Shown: positions 52,274-62,060, counted from the first letter of the stretch. The stretch is 64,000 nt of DNA from Mucilaginibacter gotjawali (GCF_002355435.1 NZ_AP017313.1:6138001-6202000), one strand, 5' to 3'. Numbers and translations: made by a program. The notes: generated from the sequence alone by a model not told the origin.

Positions 52274-53599
52274 TTAACCACGCCATCTTAAGATCACGAC
52301 TTCTTCATTTAAATTCGTTTTCGTTATTGTCGAATACCTTGTTCTAAATAAATCAATCCGTTCAAGTTCATACCCTAATGATTCTGCAATCTCACCTATG
52401 AGTCTGCCGGTAGGAATCATTACACGTAGATAAGATGCTTGATCTCCTACAACGTAAGCCAATTGGGCATTAGGTTTTAAAACAGACTGCAATTCAATAA
52501 GATGCTTCGCTATCCCACCAAAATAAAGTTTTGTTACTCTATGGTAAAGTCTTTCAAAGCCTGACGTTTTTCCCAATTCGATTCTTTTATTTTCAATTTC
52601 ATCGGCTATTCTTTGAATTTCTGGAAAGCCTTTTACATAATCGTCATCACTGTCCCCCTTATAAACTCCTCTTGTATTTGAGCGCAATAAAGATTTTTTT
52701 AATACTCTTAATTCTTCTTTACTATTTATAAACCCCAATAATACAGATTCAAGCCTGGTTGTACGGGTATAATCTTTTTCATTAGGGTATGGCGGAGATG
52801 TGATAACCGCAGATATTTTTCTCCCATTAAGTAGGTTTTTTAAATTTCTGGAATCGGAAAAAATGGACTCAGATTTGGCAAAATACTTTCCTTTAGATGA
52901 TTGAATGTCGTCACAAATCATTTGCATCTGTTTGAACCACGTTGACACTACGTTAACATCCTTTTTTATTTTCCCAATTCCCACTTCTGGACCAAAACGA
53001 AGGTTGCTCACTTGGTATACCAGCGAATTACCAAAGGCCACTGCAAAGTATTTATAATAGGACGTTTCCTTATATTTATTTATTTGATCGAGTAGAACAA
53101 GAGATTTATGAAGAGGTAAGGCGCTAATTGAATTTTTCAAAATTAATTTCCCCTGTTCGTCACTTAATTTCCTTAAACAACGGGCTTCCCCAGAATTTAG
53201 CAGGGGATCGTCGAAAATTCCCTGTTCACCAAATTCTTTGAGGGCATTGTCGCTAATTACATTTGCGTGTTTCAATAAAGCGATTGGATCTATTTCCCAA
53301 TTTATTTTTACAGCACTAGCTAAATGGACAAAATTGTTTGCTTCAATACCAATCGAAGGAATGTTTTGCAGTTTAGCCTCTATGAGCGTTGTGCCCGTGC
53401 CACAAAAAGGATCAAGAAGCAGGTCTTCCGATGTTAAGCGAAATTCATTTATATACTTTCTGACGAGATGTGGAGGATATGAAAGAACAAATCTGTACCA
53501 GTCGTGAAATTCTCTATCTGACTTGCCAAGTTTGTTTTTTTCCGAATTTTTAATTTCGTAATCTGTTGCTACTGCTTGCACCCTTTGTTTTTTATTCAA
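52274..53599 (-). CDS. site-specific DNA methyltransferase (amino-methyl type)
   Basis: 441 residues. SAM motif I is DPFCGTGTT (63-71), catalytic motif IV is SPPY (268-271). The SPPY form is usual in N4-cytosine enzymes. About 200 residues lie between I and IV, an order like the alpha class, while N-terminal HDWYRFVLSYPPHL is a further conserved block. It should protect host DNA from the endonuclease encoded next. Transcribed first, allowing methylation before cutting. Confidence 0.85.
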   Translation of the reverse strand: MNKKQRVQAVATDYEIKNSEKNKLGKSDREFHDWYRFVLSYPPHLVRKYINEFRLTSEDLLLDPFCGTGTTLIEAKLQNIPSIGIEANNFVHLASAVKINWEIDPIALLKHANVISDNALKEFGEQGIFDDPLLNSGEARCLRKLSDEQGKLILKNSISALPLHKSLVLLDQINKYKETSYYKYFAVAFGNSLVYQVSNLRFGPEVGIGKIKKDVNVVSTWFKQMQMICDDIQSSKGKYFAKSESIFSDSRNLKNLLNGRKISAVITSPPYPNEKDYTRTTRLESVLLGFINSKEELRVLKKSLLRSNTRGVYKGDSDDDYVKGFPEIQRIADEIENKRIELGKTSGFERLYHRVTKLYFGGIAKHLIELQSVLKPNAQLAYVVGDQASYLRVMIPTGRLIGEIAESLGYELERIDLFRTRYSTITKTNLNEEVVILRWRG

Positions 53600-53773
53600 A
53601 ATAACAATTTATCTGGTTCATTTTATGTTAAGCAAACTTTAAAGCAAGTACAAAAAATAACAAATTGGATTTATTTTTAAGTATTATCAACAGTTCATTC
53701 GATTTACTTTCCTTATAGTTCTTGATATCAAATCTAAAACATTGGTTATGTCACGTAATCCTTTCCATTTCAC

Positions 53774-53781
53774 TAAATTTG
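53774..53781 (+). promoter_or_regulatory. -7 box TAAATTTG before hflX
   Basis: Exact TAnnTTTG, 27 bases before the hflX ATG. Confidence 0.45.
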
Positions 53782-53808
53782 TACCCTGATTGTTAAATCA
53801 TTTACTTA

Positions 53809-54993
53809 ATGAAACAAAAATTTTATGATACTGCTGTGAAGCAGGAACGTGCTGTTTTGGTTGGGGTGATCATCCAGGGTGAAACAGATGAACAAGCGAA
53901 AGAATACCTGGAGGAGCTGCAATTTTTAGTGGCTACCGCAGGCGCGGAAACCGTTAAAAGTTTTACGCAGAAATTGACGCGGCCTGACAGGGCCACCTTT
54001 GTCGGCTCGGGCAGGCTGGAAGATATCAAAGCATTTGTTACTGCTGAAGAGATAGATATGGTGGTTTTTGATGACGAGCTCACCCCCTCGCAGTTGCGCA
54101 ATATTGAAAATGAGTTACAGGTAAAAATCCTCGACCGCAATAACCTGATCCTGGATATTTTTGCGGGCCGGGCACAAACGGCCCAGGCAAAATCGCAGGT
54201 GGAACTGGCGCAGTTACAATATTTACTGCCCCGTTTGACCCGTTTATGGACCCACCTTGAACGCCAGAAAGGCGGTATCGGGATGCGTGGCCCGGGCGAG
54301 TCGCAAATTGAGACTGACCGCCGGTTGATCCTGAACAAAATAGATCTGCTGAAGGATAAACTAAAACTTATTGATAAGCAGAACGCCACACAGCGTAAAA
54401 ACCGGAGCCAGCAGATCCGGGTGGCTTTGGTAGGTTATACCAACGTTGGCAAATCCACCATTATGAATATGATCTCCAAATCGGAGGTTTTTGCAGAGAA
54501 CAAGCTCTTTGCAACGCTCGATACTACCGTAAGGAAGGTGGTGATTGAAAATGTACCCTTCCTGTTATCGGATACTGTTGGGTTTATCCGCAAACTGCCT
54601 CACCATTTGGTAGAGTGTTTTAAGTCGACGCTTGATGAGGTGCGTGAGGCGGATATATTGGTTCATGTGGTAGATATTTCGCACCCTAATTTTGAGGACC
54701 AGATCCGCACGGTAAGCGAAACGTTAAAGGACATCGGCGCAATAGATAAAAAAACCATCACCGTATTCAATAAAATAGATGCCTTTAAGCCGCTTCAGCA
54801 CGGAATGGAAGAACAGGCAGAACCTATTACCCTGCACGACTTTAAAAATAGCTGGATGGCTAAAAATAACAGCCCCGCCATTTTTATATCGGCCACTAAA
54901 AAGGAAAACATAGAGGAATTCAGGTCGCTTTTATACGAAGAAGTAAAAGCCATGCATGTGGAAAGGTATCCTTACGACCAGCTGCTATATTGA
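53809..54993 (+). CDS. hflX: GTPase HflX
   Basis: 394 residues, ribosome-splitting GTPase. N-terminal HflX domain (FVGSGRLEDIKAFV, DDELTPSQLRNIE), Gly-rich link GGIGMRGPGESQIETDRR, then G domain: G1 VALVGYTNVGKSTIMN, G3 DTVGFIRKLPHHL, G4 NKID and G5 ISATK. Length is normal. Its 3' end faces uppP with a 24-bp inverted repeat between them. Confidence 0.95.
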   Translation: MKQKFYDTAVKQERAVLVGVIIQGETDEQAKEYLEELQFLVATAGAETVKSFTQKLTRPDRATFVGSGRLEDIKAFVTAEEIDMVVFDDELTPSQLRNIENELQVKILDRNNLILDIFAGRAQTAQAKSQVELAQLQYLLPRLTRLWTHLERQKGGIGMRGPGESQIETDRRLILNKIDLLKDKLKLIDKQNATQRKNRSQQIRVALVGYTNVGKSTIMNMISKSEVFAENKLFATLDTTVRKVVIENVPFLLSDTVGFIRKLPHHLVECFKSTLDEVREADILVHVVDISHPNFEDQIRTVSETLKDIGAIDKKTITVFNKIDAFKPLQHGMEEQAEPITLHDFKNSWMAKNNSPAIFISATKKENIEEFRSLLYEEVKAMHVERYPYDQLLY

Positions 54994-54998
54994 AATTG

Positions 54999-55089
54999 GT
55001 AGAGACGCAATACTTTGCGTCTCCGGATTACATTAAATGTTGCATCTGCGCAGCATAAAAATCAAAGACGCAAAGTATTGCGTCTCTAC
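54999..55089. repeat. 24-bp perfect inverted repeat between hflX and uppP
   Basis: Arms 54999-55022 and 55066-55089 match exactly (GTAGAGACGCAATACTTTGC and on). Each arm holds an inner palindrome AGACGCAA/TTGCGTCT, and the 43-base loop contains TGC-rich pairing. The right arm covers the uppP stop codon. Probably a bidirectional terminator; the sequence type looks like a mobile REP-like repeat. Confidence 0.85.
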
Positions 55090-55880
55090 ACCACCTGTAA
55101 ATTGTAGCCGCTCAGGATTAAACCAATAATAACAGCCCCAACTACAATTCGGTACCAGCCAAAAAGTTTAAATCCTTTTTTCTCTAAAAAAGTGATGAAT
55201 GATTTGATAGCGATCATCGCGATGACAAAGGCGATCACGTTGCCGATAACCAATAGTTTAATCTCGTCGCCCGTAAAGGTATACCCGTCTTTATGAAAGT
55301 CCCATAGCTTTTTAGCTGTAGCCGCAAACATAGTCGGCACTGCCAGGAAGAATGAAAATTCAGCGGCGGCCGTACGGGTTAGTTTTTGTGACATACCACC
55401 CACGATAGAAGCGGCCGAACGCGATGTGCCGGGGATCATAGCCAGGCATTGAAAAAAGCCGATCTTAAGTGCGGTTAAACGGCTAATATCTTTTTCAGCA
55501 GTTACCGTTGGCTTGTTGAACCATTTATCAACAAACAAAAGAATGATACCGCCAACAAACATGGTAATACCCACAGTCAGCGCGCTTTCAAGCATTGCAT
55601 CTATTTTTTTGCTGAACAATAGGCCAAAAACGGCTGCCGGTATAAAAGCAATTAAAAGTTTAATATAAAAATTAAATGACTGTAAAAACCTTTTATAGTA
55701 CAAAACCACTACAGATAAAATAGCGCCCAATTGAACGGCAACGGTAAAAAGTTTTACAAACGGATCGGAAGCTATACCCATTACCGAAGAGGCAATGATC
55801 ATGTGGCCCGTTGAAGATATTGGCAAAAACTCCGTAATTCCTTCAATTATAGCGAGGACTATTACATGTATAATATTCAT
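55086..55880 (-). CDS. uppP: undecaprenyl-diphosphatase UppP (BacA)
   Basis: 264 residues from the ATG at 55880 ([12 protein letters not shown]); an upstream ATG at 55964 adds an unlikely leader through a repeat. Recycles undecaprenyl pyrophosphate for wall synthesis. Motifs [15 protein letters not shown] and [10 protein letters not shown], with eight hydrophobic segments. Likely in one unit with DUF3098 and ftsX genes upstream, an order common in Bacteroidota. Confidence 0.94.
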   Translation of the reverse strand: MNIIHVIVLAIIEGITEFLPISSTGHMIIASSVMGIASDPFVKLFTVAVQLGAILSVVVLYYKRFLQSFNFYIKLLIAFIPAAVFGLLFSKKIDAMLESALTVGITMFVGGIILLFVDKWFNKPTVTAEKDISRLTALKIGFFQCLAMIPGTSRSAASIVGGMSQKLTRTAAAEFSFFLAVPTMFAATAKKLWDFHKDGYTFTGDEIKLLVIGNVIAFVIAMIAIKSFITFLEKKGFKLFGWYRIVVGAVIIGLILSGYNLQVV

Positions 55881-55985
55881 GTGAATGGATTGAATAAGTT
55901 GATCGTGGTGGATTGAGTTAGGATGACAAGATATATGGCAGTTGAGTTCGATTAACTCAATCAACCGCGCTCTTAATCAACGTAA
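55881..55985. repeat. degenerate 'gttgatt' word inverted repeat between DUF3098 and uppP
   Basis: Words GGATTGAGTT and AACTCAATCAACC occur in opposite orientation across the gap, a decayed relative of the 46007-46113 repeat. Confidence 0.4.
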
Positions 55986-56267
55986 TCAACCATTACCCGG
56001 TTTCTTAAATATGGCAAAAAAACCTATTGTAAAACCGCCGAGCACCACTAATGGGGCGATCACAATTTTAGTAGTGCTGTAAATATCGGTATTGCCTGAC
56101 ATGAGGATAAAACCGAAAGCCACCACCGCGATACTAATGATCAGCAGACGGTAATTGCCTTTATCAAATATAAAATGCAATGAATTGGTATCAGGTGATT
56201 TGACTGCGGGCTTTACCGGCGCAGTTATTTTAACCGGAATTACTTGTTTTGCAGGTTGTTGTGCCAT
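55986..56267 (-). CDS. DUF3098 membrane protein
   Basis: 93 residues. Pro/Lys-rich N-terminal tail, then two transmembrane helices (about 40-58 and 68-87) joined by MSGNTDIYS, the layout of DUF3098. Conserved between ftsX and uppP in this phylum; role unknown, envelope or division related by context. Confidence 0.85.
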   Translation of the reverse strand: MAQQPAKQVIPVKITAPVKPAVKSPDTNSLHFIFDKGNYRLLIISIAVVAFGFILMSGNTDIYSTTKIVIAPLVVLGGFTIGFFAIFKKPGNG

Positions 56268-56349
56268 ATCTTTTAATTAGTGAATTGTTGAATTAATGAA
56301 TTAGCGATTTACTGCCGAAATAAACCTTTCAGCTTTAACCTTTCGCTTT

Positions 56350-57227
56350 TTACCTGTATAAATTATATATTTTTAAGCGTAAAAATTTGTTGACTGCCAA
56401 AAACGTGCTGAAGCCCGAAATGAAAATTCCCAGGCCAATTATCACGAAAAAGATAAGGCCGAATTCGGTGTAATTGCGCAATATCACCAGGTCGGGTATT
56501 TCTTTATAAGCGAGGCTGAGGGTACCCACCAAAATGAGGATAGCGATTAACGCACCTAATATCCCGTGCCAGATACCATAAAGCAAAAACGGTTTCCGGA
56601 TAAAGCCCTTTGTAGCGCCTACCAACTGCATCGATTTGATGAGGAAACGCTGGGAGTAAATGGCAAGGCGGATAGTATTGTTGATCAACGCCACCGACAG
56701 CACCACAAAGATCCCTGCAAAAACCAAAATAACCAGGCTGATGGTTGTGATATTCTCATTCATCTGGTCAACCAGCGATTTTTGGTACTTTACTTCTTTG
56801 ATCACCGGGTTTTTCAGCAGTTCAGTTTTAAACTTCCCGATATCTGTGTTATTGGCATATTCGGCCTTTAAATAAACGTCTATTGATTGCGAAAGGGGGT
56901 TATAGCCTAAAAACTTTACAAAATCTTCGCCCAGGTCTTTTTGCAGGTTACGGGCCGCAAGCTCTTTGCTCACATATTGCGCCTGTTTTACCATTGGGTT
57001 GGTTTCAATCTGTTTCTGCAACTGCATAACATCCGATTCATGTGCGGCGTCATCCACGTACACATTCAATACGATGTTTTCCTTTACGTAGTTCGAAAGG
57101 TTGTTGGCTTCAACCAAAATAAGGCCCAGTAAGCCAACCATTGATAATACCATGGCAATGCCAAAAACGGTAGATATGTATATCGTTTTTGTTTTTTTGC
57201 CGATGCGCTTTCTTCGAACTCTTCCAT
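56350..57227 (-). pseudogene. ftsX: cell division protein FtsX, frame broken by one base near the start
   Basis: ABC-type permease partner of FtsE. Body is clear: KTIYISTVFGIAMVLSMVG first helix, periplasmic loop, then three helices with SQRFLIKSMQLVGATKGFIR. The natural start MEEFEESASAKK at 57227 is in a different frame from the body; one extra base in the seven-base run 57192-57198 joins them into 292 residues. The alternative upstream start at 57294 translates an inverted repeat and is not credible. Most likely a homopolymer undercall, not decay. Confidence 0.85.
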
Positions 57228-57241
57228 GTTGTTTTGAGTGA

Positions 57242-57308
57242 ATGGTGAGTAGTGAATGGTGAGTAACAAGTGCTTTTAACTCACTACTCACCATTCACTA
57301 CTCACCAT
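57242..57308. repeat. 24-bp perfect inverted repeat upstream of ftsX
   Basis: Arms 57242-57265 and 57285-57308 are exact reverse complements, built of the doubled word GTGAATGGTGAGTA. It begins 15 bases before the ftsX start codon, so it lies in the leader or promoter of ftsX. Confidence 0.85.
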
Positions 57309-57722
57309 CTTATTTTGCGAAAATAAGAAACCTTGGCCTAAAGGTAAAAGTTTATCTGTTATTATTATTGTTAAAGGCGATAAACCGGCCGCGTTTAACA
57401 AAATTTAACGAAGCTACCCCTGTAGTTTATTGGTTATATTGAATCCGGAATTATTTTTCAAACTGATTAAAACACTATTTTTTGAGGCAGGAAGAGAAAG
57501 GCCATTGCAAAGGGTGGTAAATTATGACTACTTTTAAATAGGTGATTAAAGATCGCCCTGGTTATATCTTGCAGGAATCAACATAAACGTACCTCTCCAA
57601 TAATAAACCCGGTTAGCCGTTGTTTTTTCTATAAAGCACGTCAATGAAGAAGTTATATCCAACTTTATCGATAGGATAAGTAGAATTTTAAATATATTTG
57701 TCGGCCTTTAAAATATTTTAAC
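57309..57722. other. 414-base gap without a gene
   Basis: AT-rich; contains the TATATTTG -7 box (57693-57700) of the thioredoxin-like gene. No further structure or coding frame seen. Confidence 0.5.
57693..57700 (+). promoter_or_regulatory. -7 box TATATTTG before the thioredoxin-like gene
   Basis: Exact TAnnTTTG, 22 bases before the ATG. Confidence 0.45.
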
Positions 57723-58241
57723 ATGAAAAACCTAATAATAGCCCTTTTAATTACAGCCTCAGGTACCGGTGTATTGGCCCAGGCTTCGCCCCCTGTTAAG
57801 CTTACGGATACGGCGAAATTATATCATCCCGGCGCTGATGCCAAAGCCGAAATTGCACAGGCAGTTAAAAAAGCCACCCTTGAACACAAAAATATTTTGC
57901 TGCAGATTGGCGGAAACTGGTGCGTCTGGTGTATCCGCTTTAACGACCTGGTAACCAAAGATTCTGTTTTAAACAAATATGTGCGCGACAACTACGTAGT
58001 GCTGCATGTAAATTACAGCAAAGAAAATACGAATGATGAATTGCTGGCTAAACTTGGTTACCCGCAACGATTCGGGTTCCCGGTATTTGTAATACTGGAT
58101 AATAAAGGAACACGGCTGCATACCCAAAATTCAGAGTACCTGGAAGAGGGAAAAGGACACAGCAAAGAAAAAGTACTGGCGTTTTTTAAAGACTGGTCGC
58201 CGGCCGCTATTGACCCCAAAAATTACCAAAAAACAAAATAA
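57723..58241 (+). CDS. secreted thioredoxin-family protein
   Basis: 172 residues. Signal peptide ends GVLAQ. Thioredoxin-like fold with active-site pair in GGNWCVWCIRF (CxxC with Val-Trp) and the cis-Pro in RFGFPVFVILD. Family resembles thioredoxin_7/DUF255-type periplasmic proteins. Predicted disulfide reductase or thiol-oxidation helper in the periplasm. No partner DsbD-like gene nearby. Confidence 0.82.
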   Translation: MKNLIIALLITASGTGVLAQASPPVKLTDTAKLYHPGADAKAEIAQAVKKATLEHKNILLQIGGNWCVWCIRFNDLVTKDSVLNKYVRDNYVVLHVNYSKENTNDELLAKLGYPQRFGFPVFVILDNKGTRLHTQNSEYLEEGKGHSKEKVLAFFKDWSPAAIDPKNYQKTK

Positions 58242-58386
58242 CCGGTTAAACCATCGCCCTGCCAGGTAAGTCCTACAAAAAAATTAATAAGGAGCGCTAT
58301 GAAAACGATCGGGATATTGTGGAATTATTATTTTGCCAACACTGACAGGCTTTTTTTAAAAGTATGTGAGGCCGGGGTGTTTTAGG

Positions 58387-58473
58387 TTGTTGTAAGGTTG
58401 AAAAGTTGGAAAGTTGTAATGTTTTTAAAGGCTGTTAACCTTTCAACATTACAACTTTCCAACCTTACAACAA
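58387..58473. repeat. 'ggaaagttgtaa' inverted repeat at the pyk 3' end
   Basis: Left 58387-58430 and right 58439-58473: TTGTTGTAAGGTTG in one orientation and CAACCTTACAACAA in the other, the left arm having one extra word. It ends at the pyk stop codon, between convergent genes. Shares words with 18712-18753. Confidence 0.75.
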
Positions 58474-59910
58474 TTACTCAATAATCGCCACCTTAAGCAT
58501 ATTTGTTTTTCCCTGTTTTCTGATAGGGATAGCGGCGGTATTGATCACCACATCACCTTCCTGTACCAGGTTAGCTTCTTTAAGGATATTGTTTACATCG
58601 CTTATGGTTTGATCGGTACTTTCTAATTTATCGTAATAAAATGTTTTTACGCCCCAAAGCAGGCTTAAGGCATTTAACAGGTGTTTGTTGGCGGTAAAAA
58701 TATAAGTGCCTGCTTTAGGCCTGTAGCTTGATATTTCAAAGGCGGTATAGCCTGACGATGTCATGGAAACTATGCCGGCGGCATTTGTGTGTTCAGCTAA
58801 ATAAACTGCCGAACCGCAAACGGCGTCGATGAGGTAATCAGGTGACGACGGATCTTTTTTGCTTGATTTATCCATATTAAACGGATAGCCCAGTTCCTCT
58901 ACATTTCGCACAATTTTAGCCATGGTTTCAATAACGATCACCGGGAACTCGCCAACAGATGTTTCACCGCTCAGCATCACGGCGTCAGCGCCATCAAGAA
59001 CCGAATTGGCTACGTCGTTTACTTCTGCACGGGTTGGGCGCGGGGTAGTGATCATTGATTCCAGCATCTGGGTGGCAACAATTACCGGTTTTGAGGCCTC
59101 GCGGCATTTGCGCGCAATCATTTTTTGAAGTAACGGTACTTCTTCCAAAGGCATTTCAACGCCAAGGTCGCCACGGGCAACCATTACGCCGTCAGTAGCT
59201 GCAATAATATCATCGATATTATCAATTGCCTCGGGCTTTTCAACCTTGGCAATTACTTTTGCTGATTTACCGCTGTTGCTGATGATGCGTTTCAGGTCTA
59301 AAATATCCTGGCCGGTACGTACAAATGAAAGGCCGATCCAATCCACATCCCATTCAAGGGCATATTTTAAATTTTCAAGATCTTCTTCGGTTAAACTTGG
59401 GATAGATACTTTGGTATTGGGAAGGTTAACACCTTTACGGCTTGTTAATATGCCGCCATGTACCACTTCGCAAACAACGGTATCATTCCTGTTGGTCTCA
59501 ATTACCCTCATCTGGATCTTTCCGTCATCCAGCAAAATAATTTCGTCCGGCTGCACATCCTGCGGAAAGGTTTCATAAGTGATATATATACCATCTTCAC
59601 TTCCTATGCATTCGTGTGTAGTAATATTAATACGTGTACCGTTAACCAGGTGTATACCGCCATCTTTTACCAACCCGATGCGGATTTTAGGACCCTGCAG
59701 GTCGGCAAGGATGCCTACATTGGTCTTATACTGGTCATTAATTTCGCGAATGGTATCAATTACTGCCTTGTGGTCCTGGGCTTTTCCGTGGGAAAAATTA
59801 AGGCGGCAAATATTAACGCCGGCTCTGATCATGGCAAGTAAAACTTCCTTTTTGGCCGAGGCAGGGCCCATTGTGGCAACAATTTTAGTTCTGTTATGTT
59901 GTAATTTCAT
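58474..59910 (-). CDS. pyk: pyruvate kinase
   Basis: 478 residues from the ATG at 59910 (MKLQHNRTKIVATMGPAS). Last glycolysis step. Motifs ICRLNFSHG, GILADLQGPKIRIG, catalytic Lys in IIAKVEKPEAIDNI-like VIAKVEKPE, and MVARGDLGVEMPLEEVP. Normal length. Follows the IPExxxVDY gene by 69 bases on the same strand, a conserved pair. Confidence 0.96.
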   Translation of the reverse strand: MKLQHNRTKIVATMGPASAKKEVLLAMIRAGVNICRLNFSHGKAQDHKAVIDTIREINDQYKTNVGILADLQGPKIRIGLVKDGGIHLVNGTRINITTHECIGSEDGIYITYETFPQDVQPDEIILLDDGKIQMRVIETNRNDTVVCEVVHGGILTSRKGVNLPNTKVSIPSLTEEDLENLKYALEWDVDWIGLSFVRTGQDILDLKRIISNSGKSAKVIAKVEKPEAIDNIDDIIAATDGVMVARGDLGVEMPLEEVPLLQKMIARKCREASKPVIVATQMLESMITTPRPTRAEVNDVANSVLDGADAVMLSGETSVGEFPVIVIETMAKIVRNVEELGYPFNMDKSSKKDPSSPDYLIDAVCGSAVYLAEHTNAAGIVSMTSSGYTAFEISSYRPKAGTYIFTANKHLLNALSLLWGVKTFYYDKLESTDQTISDVNNILKEANLVQEGDVVINTAAIPIRKQGKTNMLKVAIIE

Positions 59911-59979
59911 ATTTTTTTTGATTAAAACAGGCTTATTTGGCTGTATATAAGTGTAACGACTACACTTCAAAAATTTGCG

Positions 59980-60405
59980 CTAAAATAAGAGATTTTCGCG
60001 TGATTTTATTTTTTTCGGATCAATCTTTACTGCGGCAACAATTTCAGGTATTTTATTGAGGCTTGTTAACAGGTTATCTAGGTCATTTTCATCAATATAA
60101 TTTTTTATCATTAAAAAATAATCTGCCTTTCTGAATTCAGGAATTAAATAGCCATCCGAGCCTTTATTTCCCATAAAATAAAAATCGGTCTCGGTAGTTT
60201 CCCAATTATAGTGGTATAAGGAGAATAAAACAGGCGCTGAACCCGGATTTATGTCCACAGAAAGGTCTTTAATTTTTGCAAAATTAAATGCTAAGTGCTT
60301 ATTAATCAGATAGCAAATGCGGTAATCTTTTAACGAAGTGGTAACAGCGATCAAAACAAAATCAAGATCGATCTCAAACTTTAAAAATTTCCTGTTCAAA
60401 ATCAT
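59980..60405 (-). CDS. IPExxxVDY family protein
   Basis: 141 residues from the ATG at 60405 (MILNRKFLKFEI). The naming motif appears as LIPEFRKADYFLMI, with Ala in place of Val. Short cytoplasmic protein found next to pyk in Bacteroidota; function unknown. Divergent from acpP. Confidence 0.85.
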   Translation of the reverse strand: MILNRKFLKFEIDLDFVLIAVTTSLKDYRICYLINKHLAFNFAKIKDLSVDINPGSAPVLFSLYHYNWETTETDFYFMGNKGSDGYLIPEFRKADYFLMIKNYIDENDLDNLLTSLNKIPEIVAAVKIDPKKIKSRENLLF

Positions 60406-60482
60406 TACTTTTGCGGCGGTAAAAATACAAATCGAAACTCTTGCAATAAAATTTTGTTGCAGATTATACAAAAGTTTTTAGA

Positions 60483-60514
60483 TTTGATATTTATCAGAAT
60501 TTATTTTTCCTTTG
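60483..60514 (+). promoter_or_regulatory. acpP promoter
   Basis: TTTG (60483-60486), 20-base spacer, TTCCTTTG (60507-60514): both elements of the Bacteroidota promoter with one mismatch in the -7 box; 35 bases before acpP. Confidence 0.55.
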
Positions 60515-60549
60515 CACAAATTTTTTATTAATCATTAAACTATAAGACT

Positions 60550-60786
60550 ATGTCTGATATCGCTTCAAGAGTAAAAGCTATTATCGTAGAAAAATTAGGT
60601 GTTGACGAAAGTGAAGTAACACCCGAAGCTAGCTTCACCAATGATCTTGGTGCTGACTCGTTGGACACCGTGGAATTAATCATGGAGTTTGAAAAAGAAT
60701 TTAACGTAGCTATTCCTGATGACCAGGCAGAAACTATTGGTACTGTAGGGCAAGCGGTTGCTTACCTCGAAAAAAACGTTAAATAA
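60550..60786 (+). CDS. acpP: acyl carrier protein
   Basis: 78 residues, acidic. The phosphopantetheine Ser lies in [13 protein letters not shown]. Carries acyl chains in fatty-acid synthesis. fabF follows after 20 bases and rnc after that, a conserved operon. Confidence 0.97.
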   Translation: MSDIASRVKAIIVEKLGVDESEVTPEASFTNDLGADSLDTVELIMEFEKEFNVAIPDDQAETIGTVGQAVAYLEKNVK

Positions 60787-60806
60787 GAACTCCCCAATAG
60801 TATTAA

Positions 60807-62060
60807 ATGGAGTTTAAAAGAGTTGTTGTAACCGGGCTTGGAGCACTTACTCCGATTGGCAATACTGTTCCTGAATACTGGGAATCGTTGATCAATGGAG
60901 TGAGTGGCGCTGCCTTAATTAAAAGTTTTGATACCGAAAAGTTCAAAACCAAATTCGCCTGCGAAGTTAAGAACTTTGACGCGGATGGATTTTTAGGCAG
61001 AAAAGATGCCAGGAAACTTGATCCTTTTGTTCAATACGCCCTATTCTCAACAGAAGAAGCCGTAAAAGACGCAGGGGTTGATTTTGCGGCACTGGATACC
61101 AGCCGTATAGGTGTTATCTGGGGCTCCGGTATCGGAGGTTTAAAAACATTTTTAGACGAGGTAACCAACTTTGCCAGAGGTGATGGTTCTCCCCGTTTTA
61201 ATCCTTTCTTTATTCCAAAAATGATAGCGGATATCGCCCCGGGGCATATTTCTATCAAGTATGGTTTACGCGGGCCAAATTTTTCAACGGTTTCTGCCTG
61301 TGCTTCCTCAAATAATTCGCTGATCGATTCATTTAACTATATCCGTTTGGGTAAAGCTAATATGTTTATCAGCGGCGGTTCTGAAGCGATCATTAACGAA
61401 GCCGGTATAGGCGGGTTTAATGCCATGCATGCACTTTCCACCCGGAATGATGATCCTGCAACGGCTTCGAGGCCGTTTGACCTTGACCGCGACGGCTTTG
61501 TCGCAGGTGAAGGCGCCGGAACCATTATTTTAGAAGAGTTGGAGCATGCCAAAGCAAGGGGCGCAAAAATTTATGCTGAAATGATTGGCGGCGGTATGAG
61601 TGCCGATGCTTACCACATGACTGCTCCCCACCCGGAAGGACTTGGCGCGGCACTGGTAATGAGGCATGCTTTGCAGGATGCCGGTATTACCCCAGCCGAC
61701 ATTGACTATGTGAACGTTCACGGTACGTCGACCCCAATCGGCGATCCGCAGGAAGTTAAAGCGATCCAGGATGTATATGGTGATGAAGTTTACAGGATCA
61801 ATATCAGCTCCACCAAATCAATGACAGGGCACTTATTGGGCGCTGCAGGTGCGGTTGAAGCCATTGCCGCTATATTGGCAATCAAAAATGATATGATCCC
61901 GCCAACCATCAATCACTTTACTGATGATCCGGCTTTCGACCCTAAAATTAATTTTACCTTTAACAAGGCACAACAAAGAGTAGTAAACATTGCTCAAAGC
62001 AACGGTTTCGGGTTCGGCGGTCACAATGCTTCCGTGATATTTAAAAAGTACGAAGAATAA
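60807..62060 (+). CDS. fabF: beta-ketoacyl-ACP synthase II
   Basis: 417 residues. Elongates acyl-ACP with malonyl-ACP. Catalytic Cys in STVSACASSNNSLID, His in NVHGTSTPIGDPQE and STKSMTGHLLGAAGA, ending NGFGFGGHNAS. Full length. Between acpP and rnc. Confidence 0.97.
   Translation: MEFKRVVVTGLGALTPIGNTVPEYWESLINGVSGAALIKSFDTEKFKTKFACEVKNFDADGFLGRKDARKLDPFVQYALFSTEEAVKDAGVDFAALDTSRIGVIWGSGIGGLKTFLDEVTNFARGDGSPRFNPFFIPKMIADIAPGHISIKYGLRGPNFSTVSACASSNNSLIDSFNYIRLGKANMFISGGSEAIINEAGIGGFNAMHALSTRNDDPATASRPFDLDRDGFVAGEGAGTIILEELEHAKARGAKIYAEMIGGGMSADAYHMTAPHPEGLGAALVMRHALQDAGITPADIDYVNVHGTSTPIGDPQEVKAIQDVYGDEVYRINISSTKSMTGHLLGAAGAVEAIAAILAIKNDMIPPTINHFTDDPAFDPKINFTFNKAQQRVVNIAQSNGFGFGGHNASVIFKKYEE

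Noticed and set aside
46007-55089. CRISPR array among the tandem word repeats
   Set aside because: Repeats are contiguous or palindromic words without regular unique spacers, and no cas genes are present.
57228-57294. Longer N-terminus for FtsX from an ATG at 57294
   Set aside because: It reads through a perfect inverted repeat and gives an atypical leader; the natural start is in another frame at 57227.
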